The notes below the pieces were generated by a model, which had not been told where the DNA came from, did no database searches, and worked only from the letters and a program-made list of their open reading frames with translations. Below are positions 28,608-38,059 of a DNA stretch of 64,000 nt, piece after piece. Every line of letters starts with the position of its first letter. The stretch's first letter is position 1. The translations under genes were made by a program, and so were the position numbers. The stretch comes from Agromyces tardus (lineage in GTDB: Bacteria; Actinomycetota; Actinomycetes; Actinomycetales; Microbacteriaceae): contig NZ_RHHB01000002.1 of the NCBI RefSeq assembly GCF_003710805.1, positions 186,001-250,000 on the forward strand, in the 5' to 3' direction.

Positions 28608-30191
28608 ATGACGCACCCACGTTCCGCCCTTCCGGTCATCGCCGTGGCCGCAGTGCTCGCGCTCGCCGGGTGCACCGCCGAACCGGCGTACGCCCCGCGC
28701 CACGTCTCGGGCGACACGCCCGCGGGCGACGCGGTCGAGCTCGCCGCCGACGGGCTCGACGGAGCGCTCGAGGAGCTGCCGGCGATCGTGGAGCGCGTGC
28801 TCGAGGAGTCGGGCGTGCCCGGCGCCGCCGTCGCGGTCGTGAAGGACGACGAGCTGCTGTTCGCCGACGGGTTCGGCGTCAAGGTCATCGGCGGCGACGA
28901 CCCGATCGACAAGGAGACGGTGTTCCAGATCGCCTCGATGTCGAAGCCCATCGGCGCGACCGTCGTCGCGACCCAGGTGGACGCGGGCGTCGTCGACTGG
29001 GACACCCCGGCCGCGCCCCTCGTGCCCGGGTTCGCCCTCTCCGATCCGTGGGTGACCGACCACGTGACCATCGGCGACCTGTACGCCCATCGGTCGGGGT
29101 TGCCCATGGCCGCGGGCGACGACCTCGAAGACGTCGGGTACGACCGCGACGAGGTGCTCCAGCGCCTGCGCTTCGAGCCGCTCGACCCGTTCCGCACCAC
29201 GTACAACTACGCGAACTTCGGCATGACGACCGGTGCGCAGGCCGTCGCGAACGCGGCGGGCGTCGACTGGGAGACGCTGTCGGAGCAGGAGCTCTACGAA
29301 CCGCTCGGCATGGACTCGACGAGCTCGCGCTACGAGGACTTCGTCGCGCGCGACGACCGTGCGACCCTGCACGCGCTCGTGGGCGGGAAGTTCCAGCCGC
29401 TCTACGAACGCGACCCCGACGCCCAGTCGCCCGCGGGCGGCGTGAGCTCGAACGTCGTCGACATCGCGAAGTGGATGTCGCTCATCATCGGCCAGGGGAG
29501 CTCGGCGGGCACCGACCTCATCGACTCCGAGGCGCTCACGCCCGCCATCTCGGCCGAGGTCGTGTCGGGACATCCGCCGTTCCCCGGTCGGCCCGGAATG
29601 TACGGGTACGGCTTCAACGTCGGATCCCAGCCGAGCGGGCGCGTCACGCTCAGCCACTCGGGTGCGTTCACGCTCGGCGCCGCGACGAACTTCCAGATCG
29701 TGCCCGAGCTCGGGCTCGGGGTCGTCGCACTCACGAACGCCGGTCCGGTCGGCGCCGCCGAGGCGATCGTCGCCGAGTTCCTCGACCGCGTGCAGTTCGG
29801 CGAGAGCACGCGCGACTGGTACCCCGCCTACAACGGGGCCCTCGCGCACTACTACGCGCCCGCCGGCGACCTCGCCGGCGAGACGGCACCGGCCGACCCC
29901 GCGGCATCCGGCCCCCTCGAATCGTTCGTGGGCACCTGGTCGAACGAGTACTTCGGCGACGCCGTGGTGGAGCTCGACGGCGATACGCTCGTCGTGAAGC
30001 TCGGCCCCGACGGCGGCTACGAGTTCGACCTCGAGCCGTGGGACGGCGACACGTTCGCGTTCGTGCCCACGGGTGAGAACGCACCCGACGGCTCGCTGTC
30101 GTCGGCGACGTTCGCCCTCGGCGGCGGCGCGGGCGACCGCATGACGCTGCAGTTCTTCGATGCGAACGGACTCGGCACCTGGACCCGGTGA
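28608..30191 (+). CDS. Serine hydrolase lipoprotein, beta-lactamase/penicillin-binding-protein-like
   Basis: A 527-residue lipoprotein (lipobox LAGC, Cys22) with a class C beta-lactamase/esterase fold (about 55-410). The active-site motifs are visible: SMSK (Ser110-Lys113), YAN in YNYANFG, and HSG in LSHSGAF. A C-terminal beta-domain (about 440-527; FVGTWSNEYFGDAVVELDGDTLVVKL) resembles the lipocalin-like domain often attached to these enzymes. It acts outside the membrane, probably as an esterase or D-aminopeptidase rather than a true beta-lactamase. GAGGAG precedes the ATG. The next gene may be coupled through a GTGA overlap. Confidence 0.85.
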   Translation: MTHPRSALPVIAVAAVLALAGCTAEPAYAPRHVSGDTPAGDAVELAADGLDGALEELPAIVERVLEESGVPGAAVAVVKDDELLFADGFGVKVIGGDDPIDKETVFQIASMSKPIGATVVATQVDAGVVDWDTPAAPLVPGFALSDPWVTDHVTIGDLYAHRSGLPMAAGDDLEDVGYDRDEVLQRLRFEPLDPFRTTYNYANFGMTTGAQAVANAAGVDWETLSEQELYEPLGMDSTSSRYEDFVARDDRATLHALVGGKFQPLYERDPDAQSPAGGVSSNVVDIAKWMSLIIGQGSSAGTDLIDSEALTPAISAEVVSGHPPFPGRPGMYGYGFNVGSQPSGRVTLSHSGAFTLGAATNFQIVPELGLGVVALTNAGPVGAAEAIVAEFLDRVQFGESTRDWYPAYNGALAHYYAPAGDLAGETAPADPAASGPLESFVGTWSNEYFGDAVVELDGDTLVVKLGPDGGYEFDLEPWDGDTFAFVPTGENAPDGSLSSATFALGGGAGDRMTLQFFDANGLGTWTR

Positions 30192-30259
30192 CGCGGCCGC
30201 CGGATGCCGTGATCGGGGTGACGTCGCGCGCCTCCGCGGCGACGCGTGACGGGGGAACG

Positions 30260-31900
30260 ATGCGCGAACGGCGCTGGTGGCAGCTCGACCCCGGGGGCGC
30301 CGTCGTCGGGCTGCTCCTCGCCGCGCTCTCGATGACGCCGTCGCTGCTGCCGCGTCCGGCGCTCTTCCAGGGGCTCATCACGGGGTTCGGCTTCGCGATC
30401 GGCTACGCCGTCGGCGTCGGCCTGTGGTGGCTCGTGCGTCGGTTCGTCGCGTGGCGGCCGACGACCGACCAGCGACGCGTCGCGTGGTGGAGCTACCTCG
30501 GCGTGGCCGCGGTCGCCACCGTCGTGCTCGCCGTGCTCTCGCTCGGGTGGCAGAACGAGGTGCGCCGTGCGGTGCGGATGCCGGAGGTCGACGGGTTCGA
30601 CTTCCTCGTGTTCGTCGTGGGGTTCGTTCCCGTCGTGGTGCTCGGCATCGCGAGCGGCCGCGGCATCCGGCGCCTGTACCGCCGCGCGGAGCGCACGTGG
30701 GGACGCGCGTGGGGCACGGTCGCGACGGCCGCCACGGTGGTCGTGGGCGTCGCCGTGCTGCTCTCGGTCGTGATGTTCGGGCTCGACCGGCTCTACCTCG
30801 CCAACAACGGGCCCGCGGCGCCGTGGGTGACGGAGCCCGTGAGCGGCGCGAGGTCGGCGGGTCCCGACTCCGAGGTCGACTGGGATCTCGTGGGCCGGCA
30901 CGGCACCGCGTTCCTCGGCGGCGGCCCGAGCGCCGCCGACATCGAGGAACTCACCGGCGAGCCCGCACTCGAGCCCGTGCGCGTCTACGTCGGGCAGGCG
31001 AACGCGCCCACCGTCGAGGAGCGGGCCGCGATGGCCGTGCGCGAGCTCGAGCGCACGGGTGGCTTCGACCGCGACGTGCTCGTCGTCGCGACGACCACCG
31101 GGTCGGGATGGCTCGAGCCGCAGACGGTCGACGCGATCGAGTACCTGCACGGCGGCGACACCGCGATCGTGTCGACGCAGTACGCGTACACGCCGAGCTG
31201 GGTGTCGTTCGTGTTCGACCCCGACGCGCCGGTCGCGGCATCCGTCGCCCTGTTCGACGCCGTGCGCGCGAAGTGGGAGACGCTGCCCGCCGACGATCGA
31301 CCCCAGCTGGTCGCGTACGGGCTGAGCCTCGGCGCGCACGGCGCCCAGGAGACGTTCGCCGACCTCGACGACGTGCGCGGCCGCACCGAGGGCGCGCTCT
31401 TCGTCGGCAGCCCCAACGGCTCGGCGCTGTGGCGCACCCTCACCGAGGGACGCGACGAGGGCAGCCCGCAGTGGCAGCCCGTGGTCGACGGCGGGCGGCA
31501 GGTGCGCTGGCACTCGACGGCAGGCGACTTCGGGGCGCTCGGCCCCGGCTGGGAGGAACCACGCGTCGCGTACCTGCAGCACGCCACCGACCCGGTCACC
31601 TGGCTCGGACTCGAGCTCATCTGGGCCGAGCCCGACTGGCTGAAGTCCGGCCAGCGCTCGGACGACCTCAGCGACTCGATGCGCTGGATCCCCGCCGTCA
31701 CCGCCGTGCAGCTCGTCGTCGACATGTTCATGGGCGAGAGCGTCCCGGCGTCGTACGGGCACAACTACGGCGATGTCGTGCTCGACGGCTGGCGTGCCGT
31801 CACGGGCGACGGCGGGCTCGACGTCGCCGCGCTCGCGCGCATCCAGGAGGTCCTCGAGGGGTACGCGCAGGTGCAGCCGATCGGCAGCGTCAGCGAGTAG
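30260..31900 (+). CDS. Membrane protein with alpha/beta-hydrolase domain (Abhydrolase_9 type)
   Basis: The N-terminal 175 residues hold four to five membrane helices; the rest is an alpha/beta-hydrolase domain with nucleophile YGLSLGAHG, a candidate Asp in HATDPVTWL and a His in GHNYGD. This matches the two-part Abhydrolase_9 family of actinobacteria, whose substrate is unknown (lipid or cell-wall ester is a guess). Two starts are possible: ATG 30260 after GGGGGA, which I prefer, or GTG 30188, which overlaps the previous stop (GTGA) and adds 24 polar residues. The latter would imply coupling to the serine hydrolase. Confidence 0.8.
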   Translation: MRERRWWQLDPGGAVVGLLLAALSMTPSLLPRPALFQGLITGFGFAIGYAVGVGLWWLVRRFVAWRPTTDQRRVAWWSYLGVAAVATVVLAVLSLGWQNEVRRAVRMPEVDGFDFLVFVVGFVPVVVLGIASGRGIRRLYRRAERTWGRAWGTVATAATVVVGVAVLLSVVMFGLDRLYLANNGPAAPWVTEPVSGARSAGPDSEVDWDLVGRHGTAFLGGGPSAADIEELTGEPALEPVRVYVGQANAPTVEERAAMAVRELERTGGFDRDVLVVATTTGSGWLEPQTVDAIEYLHGGDTAIVSTQYAYTPSWVSFVFDPDAPVAASVALFDAVRAKWETLPADDRPQLVAYGLSLGAHGAQETFADLDDVRGRTEGALFVGSPNGSALWRTLTEGRDEGSPQWQPVVDGGRQVRWHSTAGDFGALGPGWEEPRVAYLQHATDPVTWLGLELIWAEPDWLKSGQRSDDLSDSMRWIPAVTAVQLVVDMFMGESVPASYGHNYGDVVLDGWRAVTGDGGLDVAALARIQEVLEGYAQVQPIGSVSE

Positions 31901-31917
31901 CAACCCGCCCTGTGCTG

Positions 31918-31936
31918 GTTGAGCCTGTCGAAACCC
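31918..31936. repeat. Single short repeat of the GGTTGAGCCTGTCGAAACC type
   Basis: This 19-bp sequence sits between two convergent stop codons. Its ends (GGTTGAG...CGAAACC) mirror the layout of the longer palindromic elements in the window. From general knowledge, GGTTTCGACAGGCTCAACC is frequent between genes in related actinobacteria. Confidence 0.5.
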
Positions 31937-31939
31937 GGG

Positions 31940-32911
31940 TCAGGATGCCGCGGCCACCGCGTTGTGCAACTGGTCGGCGTCGAGGCCGAAGCGCCCGATG
32001 CCCCCGCCCACGTTCGCGAGCAGCACGAAGCACACGCCGCGCGAGGGCGTGATCCAGAACTCGGTGCCGGCCCAGCCGCCGTGGCCGAACGTGTCGTTCG
32101 CGAGCAGGCCCGGCGCGGACTGCCGCACGTTCCAGGTGAAGCCCCAGTCCTGGCCGCGCGAGGCGACGTAGGGCTCGAGCTTCGGCAGGCCGGCGGTGAG
32201 CGGGCGCAGCATCGCCTCGGCGGTGACCGGCGCGACGAGCGAGCCGTCGGTGCGCAGCAGCGCGCTGCCCACCGCGAGCAGGTCGGCGGCGCGGGCCAGC
32301 AGCCCGGCTCCCGGATGCCGCAGCGCCGCGAAGCGGGCGTAGTCGAGCCCCTGCTCGGCTGCCTCGACGGGGGCGTGCGGCGAGACCGAGGCGTCGAAGG
32401 TGAAGCCGGAGGCATCCGCCCGCTCGCCGACCCGCGCCACGGCCTGCTCCCACGGCGCACCGGAGGCGTGCTCGATGAGCGCCGCGATGCCCTCGAAGGC
32501 GATCGTCGAGTAGCGCGACACGGCGCCGGCCGCGAAGTCGCGACCCGGTGCGAGCAGCGACGGCCGCAGCCCGTCGGGGGTGTCGAGGGGCGGCTCGACG
32601 ATGCCCGAGGTGTGGCTCGCGAGGTGCCGCAAGCGCACGACGTCGTCGCGCCCGGTGCCGAACTCGGGGATCGCCGCAGTGAGCGGCGTCTCGGGAGTGA
32701 GCCGGCCCTGCTCCACGAGGTGCAGCGCCGCGAGCCCCACGATGGGCTTCGTGATCGAGAACAGCGGGTAGTGGTCGTCGACGGATGCCGCGCCGAACCC
32801 GTCGAGCGCGGCGACCCCCGCTGCCGTCGCCACGCCGAGCACCGCGCTGGGCAGCGGACCCTCCTCGACGTGGCGGCGGACCCAGTCGAAGGCGTGGTCG
32901 AAGCGTGGCAT
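31940..32911 (-). CDS. Serine hydrolase, beta-lactamase family (cytoplasmic)
   Basis: A 323-residue beta-lactamase-like esterase without a signal peptide. SITK provides the SxxK nucleophile pair, RYST stands where YxN/YxS is expected, and HGGWAG fits the third motif. LRHLASHTSGI is characteristic of the family. The start at 32911 follows GAGAGGAC. It lies 14 bases after the 2-hydroxyacid dehydrogenase gene, in the same operon; the shared task is unknown. A short repeat (GGTTGAGCCTGTCGAAACC, 31918-31936) separates its stop from the convergent upstream gene. Confidence 0.85.
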   Translation of the reverse strand: MPRFDHAFDWVRRHVEEGPLPSAVLGVATAAGVAALDGFGAASVDDHYPLFSITKPIVGLAALHLVEQGRLTPETPLTAAIPEFGTGRDDVVRLRHLASHTSGIVEPPLDTPDGLRPSLLAPGRDFAAGAVSRYSTIAFEGIAALIEHASGAPWEQAVARVGERADASGFTFDASVSPHAPVEAAEQGLDYARFAALRHPGAGLLARAADLLAVGSALLRTDGSLVAPVTAEAMLRPLTAGLPKLEPYVASRGQDWGFTWNVRQSAPGLLANDTFGHGGWAGTEFWITPSRGVCFVLLANVGGGIGRFGLDADQLHNAVAAAS

Positions 32912-32925
32912 CGGTGTCCTCTCGG

Positions 32926-33864
32926 TCAGCTGCGCAGCACGACGTTGCGCGGCTCGTCGCCGCGCAGCATCCGCTCGATCTGGTCGCGGAGCAGCCGCGC
33001 CATGCGGGGGATCATCGCGCTCGTCGCGCCGCCGACGTGCGGCGAGATGAGCACGTTCGGCAGGGCGAAGAGCGCATGGCCCTCGGGGAGCGGCTCGGGG
33101 TCGGTGACGTCGAGGGCGAAGCGCAGGCGCCCGCTCGCAGCCTCGGCGAGGATCGCCTCGGTGTCGGCGACGGGTCCGCGGGCGACGTTCACGACGAGGG
33201 CGCCGTCGGGCAGCGCCGCGAGGAAGGCTGCGTCGACGAGGCCGGTCGTGGCATCGGTGAGGGGCACGCCGACGATCACGATCTCCGCCTCGGGCAGCAG
33301 CGCCGGCAGTTCGTCGATGCCGTGGATGCGGCCGTGCTCGTCGTCGCGCGCGTGGCTCGCGACCCGGGTGAGCACCACCTCGAACGGCGCGAGGCGCGCC
33401 TCGATCGCCTGGCCGACGCCGCCGAAGCCGAGCAGCAGCACCCGTCGGTCGGCGAGGCTGGCGTGCCGTGCGGGCGCCCACCGGCCCTCGGCGGCGGCGC
33501 GCACGAAGTCGGGGATGCCGCGCTGCGCCGCGATCGCGAGGCCCACGGCGAGCTCCGCGGTCGAGGTCTCGTGCACGGATGCCGCGTTGGCGAACACGTG
33601 GCCCGGTGGCAGGGCGGCGGGCACGTCGTCGTAGCCGATCGACTGCGACTGCACGAGCCGCACATCGAGACCGGCGAGTGCCCCGAGGCGAGCCGCGGCG
33701 CCCATGTAGGGCGGCACGACGATGTCCAGGTGCTGCGCCGGCGGCGATGACCGCAGGTCCCAGACGACCACCTCGGCTCCCTCGGGCACACCGCCCGGCG
33801 TCGCCGCGAGGGCGGTGCGGAGGGTCTCACCGGGCACGGTCACGAGCAGGCGGGGTGCGGTCAT
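32926..33864 (-). CDS. D-isomer-specific 2-hydroxyacid dehydrogenase
   Basis: A 312-residue NAD(P)-dependent dehydrogenase that interconverts 2-oxoacids and D-2-hydroxyacids. The nucleotide site is GFGGVG within VLLLGFGGVGQAIEARL. The catalytic set is visible as Arg in VVNVARG, Glu in DPEPLPEGHALF and His in ISPHVGGAT. The exact substrate (glyoxylate, hydroxypyruvate, phosphonate or other) is not clear. ATG 33864 follows GGAAGGA; the longer frame is Pro/Arg-rich junk. It is the first gene of a two-gene operon with a serine hydrolase and is divergent from a membrane protein gene 44 bases away. Confidence 0.9.
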   Translation of the reverse strand: MTAPRLLVTVPGETLRTALAATPGGVPEGAEVVVWDLRSSPPAQHLDIVVPPYMGAAARLGALAGLDVRLVQSQSIGYDDVPAALPPGHVFANAASVHETSTAELAVGLAIAAQRGIPDFVRAAAEGRWAPARHASLADRRVLLLGFGGVGQAIEARLAPFEVVLTRVASHARDDEHGRIHGIDELPALLPEAEIVIVGVPLTDATTGLVDAAFLAALPDGALVVNVARGPVADTEAILAEAASGRLRFALDVTDPEPLPEGHALFALPNVLISPHVGGATSAMIPRMARLLRDQIERMLRGDEPRNVVLRS

Positions 33865-33908
33865 GCCGCAATCCTTCCAGAGGCCGCGGCCGCTGCTAGC
33901 TTGGGCGC

Positions 33909-34502
33909 ATGACGGAGGCGGCAGGCGGGGCGGCAGGCGACGCGGCGGGCGAGGCTTCGGCCGACGCCGGGGGCAGGACATCGCCGCTGGGCCGTCGGAG
34001 CCGGCACGACCGACCCGTCGACGAACGGGCCGAGGCGCTCAAGGAGCGCGTCTACGCGACCTTCACGGGCCTCGCGATCGTGCTCGTGCAGCAGACGAAC
34101 GTCGAGCACATCACCGCGGCGCGCGCGACGCTCACGCTGCTCGTCGGCATCGTGGCGATCAGCGCGGCGGGATTCGTGGCCGACGTGATCGCGCACCTCG
34201 CCGTGCACGCCGCGTTCCCCGACCGCGCCGAGCTCGGCCGCATGCTGCGCACCGCCGGCTCGGCGGTCGGGTCGGCGAGCGTGCCGCTGCTCGTGCTCGC
34301 GCTCGCCGCACTCGGCGTGTTCGAGCTCGAGGGCGCGCTGCGGGCCGCCTCGATCGTGTACCTCGTCACGCTCGGCCTGCTCGGGTACGTCGCGGTGCGC
34401 CGAACCCGCGTCGCCTGGTGGAAGCAGCTGCTCGCGCTCGGCGCGCTCGTCGCGCTGGGCCTCGCCGTCGTCGGCCTGCAGCAGCTCGCCCACGGGCACT
34501 GA
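33909..34502 (+). CDS. Membrane protein, function unknown
   Basis: A 197-residue protein with a polar Ala/Gly/Asp-rich N-terminus (1-45) and about four membrane segments (about 52-68, 72-98, 118-140 and 145-190). It ends in a short polar tail. No family is recognised with certainty. TAGCTT (33897-33902) lies six bases before the ATG and there is no Shine-Dalgarno, which suggests a leaderless mRNA. A palindromic repeat follows the stop. Confidence 0.65.
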   Translation: MTEAAGGAAGDAAGEASADAGGRTSPLGRRSRHDRPVDERAEALKERVYATFTGLAIVLVQQTNVEHITAARATLTLLVGIVAISAAGFVADVIAHLAVHAAFPDRAELGRMLRTAGSAVGSASVPLLVLALAALGVFELEGALRAASIVYLVTLGLLGYVAVRRTRVAWWKQLLALGALVALGLAVVGLQQLAHGH

Positions 34503-34506
34503 CCCG

Positions 34507-34546
34507 CCGCCGGTCGAGGAGGCCGCCCCGCGGCCGTATCGAGACC
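34507..34546. repeat. Palindromic repeat element between convergent genes
   Basis: The sequence starts CCGCCGGTCGAGGAGG, has a GGCCGCCCCGCGGCC core and ends GTATCGAGACC, matching the termini of the 17.2-kb and 38-kb elements. It lies between the stops of a membrane protein gene and rhamnulokinase and may serve as a terminator. Confidence 0.75.
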
Positions 34547-34571
34547 TTCGATCCACGCCCACCGCCCCGCG

Positions 34572-36026
34572 TCAGCGCCCCGACGGCTCGTACCGCCTCG
34601 GCGCGAACGCCGCGGCGACGAGCGCGCGCAGCGACTCGAGGTCGCCCCTCGCGAAGCCCTGCGCCCGCGCCTGCACGAGCACGTTGCCGATCGCGGTCGC
34701 CTCGACGGGGCCCGCGAGCACGGGAATGCCGGAGCGATCCGCCGTGCGCCGGCAGAGCAGCTCGTTGAGCGCGCCCCCGCCGACGACGTGGATCGTCTCG
34801 ACGTCGACGCCCGACAGGATCGACGCGGTGCGCACGGCGCCGGCGAACGCCTCGGCGAGGCTCTCGATGATCGACCGCGCGAACTCGGCGCGGCTCGCCG
34901 GCGCGGCGACGCCGTGCTCGGCGCACCACTCGGCGATGCGGCCCGGCATGTCGCCCGGCGCCAGGAACCGCGGGTCGTTCGCGTCGAACACGGGCACCGA
35001 CGCGGTGACGGATGCCGCGGCCGCGAGCAGTCCGCCCAGGTCGATCGCCTCGCCGTCGCGTTCCCACCACCGCACCGACTCCGACAGCAGCCACAGTCCC
35101 ATGACGTTGTGCAGGAACCGCACGCGCCCGTCGACGCCGCCCTCGTTCGTGAAGTTGGCCGCGCGCGCGGCATCCGTCGTCACGGGGTGCTCGAGCTCGA
35201 CGCCCACGAGGCCCCACGTGCCGCACGAGATGTAGGCGGCCGACTCGGCGCGCATCGGCACGGCCACGACGGCCGACGCGGTGTCGTGCGATCCGACCGC
35301 GACGACCTCGATGCCCGCGGGCGCGCCCAGGTCGGCGGCGACGCCGGCGCGGAGGCCGCCGAGCGACTCGCCGGGCGAGACGAGCGGTGCGAAGACGGAT
35401 GCCCCGAAGCCGAGCCGCTCGATGAGCTCGTCGTCCCACTCGCCCGACTCGACGGCGACGAGGCCCGTCGTCGACGCGTTCGTGCGCTCGGACACCTTCG
35501 CGCCCGTGAGCTGGAACCCGATGAGGTCGGGGATCAGCAGGAGCGAATCGGCGAGGTCGAGCCAGCCTCCCGGTCGGGCACCGTCACTCGCCGCGTCGCG
35601 CTCCGCCGCGAGCTGGTAGACCGTGTTGAACGGCAGGAACTGCAGGCCGTTGCGCCGGTAGAGCTCCTCGAACGGCACGACCCGGTGCACGGCCTCGACT
35701 GCGGCCTCGTTGCGTTCGTCGCGGTAGTGGAAGGGCTCGCCGAGCAGGCGACCGCCGCGCAGCAGCCCGTAGTCGACGGCCCACGAGTCGACGCCGATCG
35801 ACGCGACCGCGGGGTCGCGGCGGAACGCGTCGGCGAGGCCGCGGGTGAGGTCGCGGTAGAGGCCGGTGAGGTCCCAGTGCAGGCCCGAGGCGAGGCGCAC
35901 GGGCCCGTTGGGGAACCGGGCGACGTGGCCGAGTTCGAGCGTGCCGGCGCGCTGGTCGACCCGGCCGAGGATGACGCGCCCGCTCGTCGCGCCGAGGTCG
36001 ACCGCCGCGACGGTGCCTCCGCTCAT
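34572..36026 (-). CDS. rhaB: Rhamnulokinase
   Basis: A 484-residue FGGY/ASKHA-family kinase that phosphorylates L-rhamnulose to L-rhamnulose-1-phosphate. AAVDLGATSGRVILG is the phosphate-1 motif, GVDSWAVDYGLL and VGSHDTASAV are typical of rhamnulokinases, and VVGGGALNELLCRRTAD is the adenosine motif. It is the last gene of the minus-strand operon; its ATG overlaps the stop of the aldolase/dehydrogenase gene (ATGA). Cytoplasmic. The alternative name rhaK is used in rhizobia. Confidence 0.92.
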   Translation of the reverse strand: MSGGTVAAVDLGATSGRVILGRVDQRAGTLELGHVARFPNGPVRLASGLHWDLTGLYRDLTRGLADAFRRDPAVASIGVDSWAVDYGLLRGGRLLGEPFHYRDERNEAAVEAVHRVVPFEELYRRNGLQFLPFNTVYQLAAERDAASDGARPGGWLDLADSLLLIPDLIGFQLTGAKVSERTNASTTGLVAVESGEWDDELIERLGFGASVFAPLVSPGESLGGLRAGVAADLGAPAGIEVVAVGSHDTASAVVAVPMRAESAAYISCGTWGLVGVELEHPVTTDAARAANFTNEGGVDGRVRFLHNVMGLWLLSESVRWWERDGEAIDLGGLLAAAASVTASVPVFDANDPRFLAPGDMPGRIAEWCAEHGVAAPASRAEFARSIIESLAEAFAGAVRTASILSGVDVETIHVVGGGALNELLCRRTADRSGIPVLAGPVEATAIGNVLVQARAQGFARGDLESLRALVAAAFAPRRYEPSGR

Positions 36027-38059
36027 CGCAGGAACGCCGCCGCGACGCCCGCGTCGACGGGGATGTGCAGCCCGGTGGTGTGGCTGAGCTCGGGCCCGGT
36101 GAGCACGATGACCGCGTTGGCGACGTGCTCGGGGAGCACCTCGCGCTTGAGGATCGTGCGCTGGGCGTAGAACTTGCCGAGGTCCTCCTCCTCGATGCCG
36201 TACGTCTTGGCGCGGTTCGCGCCCCAGCCGGAGGCGAAGATGCCAGAGCCCCGCACGACGCCGTCGGGGTTGATGCCGTTGACCTTGATGCCGTACTCGC
36301 CGAGCTCGACGGCGAGGAGGCGCACCTGGTGCGCCTGGTCGGCCTTCGTCGCCGAGTAGGCGATGTTGTTCGGTCCGGCGAACACCGAGTTCTTCGACGA
36401 GATGTAGATGATGTCGCCGCCGAGGCCCTGGTCGATGAGCACGCGGGCGGCGGCCTTCGACACGAGGAAGGAGCCCTTCGCCATGACGTCGTGCTGCAGG
36501 TCCCAGTCGGCCTCGGTGGTCTCGAGCAGGGGCTTCGAGAGCGAGAGTCCCGCGTTGTTCACGACGAGGTCGAGTCCGCCGAAGGCGAGCACGGCGTCGT
36601 CGATCGCGGCCTGCACGGCCGCCGCATCCGTCACGTTCGCCTGCACGCCGATCGCGACATCCGTCGACCCGAGCTCGGCCGCCGCGGCCTGCGCCTTCTC
36701 CAGGTCGAGGTCGGCGATCACGACGCACGCGCCCTCGGCCGCGAGGCGGGTGGCGATGGCCTTGCCGATGCCGGATGCCGCGCCCGTGACGAGCGCGATC
36801 CGCGTCGCGTGCGGCTTGGGCTCGGGCATGCGCTGGAGCTTCGCCTCCTCGAGCGCCCAGTACTCGATGCGGAACTTCTCGGCGTCGCTGATGGGGGAGT
36901 ACGTCGACAGCGCCTCCGCCCCGCGCATCACGTTGATGGCGTTGATGTAGAACTCGCCGGCCACGCGGGCGGTCTGCTTGTTCGCGCCGTACGAGAACAT
37001 GCCCACGCCCGGCACGAGCACGATGAGCGGGTCGGCGCCGCGGATCGCCGGCGACGCGGCATCCGCGTGCGCGTCGTAGTACGCCTGGTAGTCGGCGCGG
37101 TAGGCCTCGTGCAGCTCCTTCAGGCGCGCGATGGATGCCTCGATGCCGGCGTCGGCCGGCAGGTCGAGCACCATCGGCTTCACCTTGGTGCGCAGGAAGT
37201 GGTCGGGGCAGCTCGTGCCGAGCGCCGCCAGCCGCGGGTGCTCGCTGCTCGCGAGGAAGTCGAGCACCTCGGGGGCGTCCGTGAAGTGGCCGACCATGGG
37301 CTTGTCGTGGGATGCGAGGCCGCGGATCGTGGGGGCGAGGGCGGCGGCCTTCGCACGGCGCTCGGCGGGCTCGAGCGGCCCGTAACCGGACAGTGCGGAA
37401 CCGAACGGGTCGGCCTTGCCGTGCTCGGCGATGTACGCGGCGGCGGTGTCGATGATCCAGAGCGAGTTGCGCTCCGACTCCGCGCTCGTGTCGCCCCACG
37501 CGGTGATGCCGTGGCCGCCGAGGATGCAGCCGATCGCCTGCGGGTTCGCCGCCTTGATCTCGGCGATGTCGAGACCGAGCTGGAAGCCGGGACGCCGCCA
37601 GGGTACCCAGACGACCCGGTCGCCGAAGATCTTCGCCGTGAGCTCCTCGCCGTCGGCCGCCGTCGCGATCGCGATGCCCGAGTCGGGGTGCAGGTGGTCG
37701 ACGTGCGCCGCGTCGACGAGCCCGTGCATGGCCGTGTCGATCGAGGGGGCCGCGCCGCCCTTGCCGTGCAGGGTGTAGTCGAACGCGGCGACCATCTCGT
37801 CCTCGCGGTCGACGCCCGGGTAGACGTCGACGAGCGCGCGCAGCCGGTCCAGTCGAAGCACCGCGAGGCCCGCCTCGGTGAGGGTGCCCAGGTCGCCGCC
37901 CGAGCCCTTCACCCACAGCAGCTCGACGGGCTCGCCCGTGACCGGGTCGGTCTCGGTGCCCTTGGCCGACGTGTTGCCGCCGGCGTAGTTCGTGTTCCTG
38001 GGGTCGGCGCCGAGGCGGTTCGACCGCGCGATGAGGTCGACAGCAGCCTGGTTCGTCAT
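36023..38059 (-). CDS. rhaD: Bifunctional rhamnulose-1-phosphate aldolase / lactaldehyde dehydrogenase
   Basis: A 678-residue fusion. Residues about 1-410 are a class II aldolase with the zinc-binding pair in HVDHLHPDS (His122, His124); residues about 420-678 are a short-chain dehydrogenase with TGAASGIG (425-432), Ser555, Tyr568 and Lys572. In known homologues the first half cleaves L-rhamnulose-1-phosphate to DHAP and L-lactaldehyde and the second oxidises lactaldehyde to L-lactate. The gene is coupled by ATGA overlaps both to the esterase upstream and to the kinase downstream. Cytoplasmic. Confidence 0.93.
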   Translation of the reverse strand: MTNQAAVDLIARSNRLGADPRNTNYAGGNTSAKGTETDPVTGEPVELLWVKGSGGDLGTLTEAGLAVLRLDRLRALVDVYPGVDREDEMVAAFDYTLHGKGGAAPSIDTAMHGLVDAAHVDHLHPDSGIAIATAADGEELTAKIFGDRVVWVPWRRPGFQLGLDIAEIKAANPQAIGCILGGHGITAWGDTSAESERNSLWIIDTAAAYIAEHGKADPFGSALSGYGPLEPAERRAKAAALAPTIRGLASHDKPMVGHFTDAPEVLDFLASSEHPRLAALGTSCPDHFLRTKVKPMVLDLPADAGIEASIARLKELHEAYRADYQAYYDAHADAASPAIRGADPLIVLVPGVGMFSYGANKQTARVAGEFYINAINVMRGAEALSTYSPISDAEKFRIEYWALEEAKLQRMPEPKPHATRIALVTGAASGIGKAIATRLAAEGACVVIADLDLEKAQAAAAELGSTDVAIGVQANVTDAAAVQAAIDDAVLAFGGLDLVVNNAGLSLSKPLLETTEADWDLQHDVMAKGSFLVSKAAARVLIDQGLGGDIIYISSKNSVFAGPNNIAYSATKADQAHQVRLLAVELGEYGIKVNGINPDGVVRGSGIFASGWGANRAKTYGIEEEDLGKFYAQRTILKREVLPEHVANAVIVLTGPELSHTTGLHIPVDAGVAAAFLR

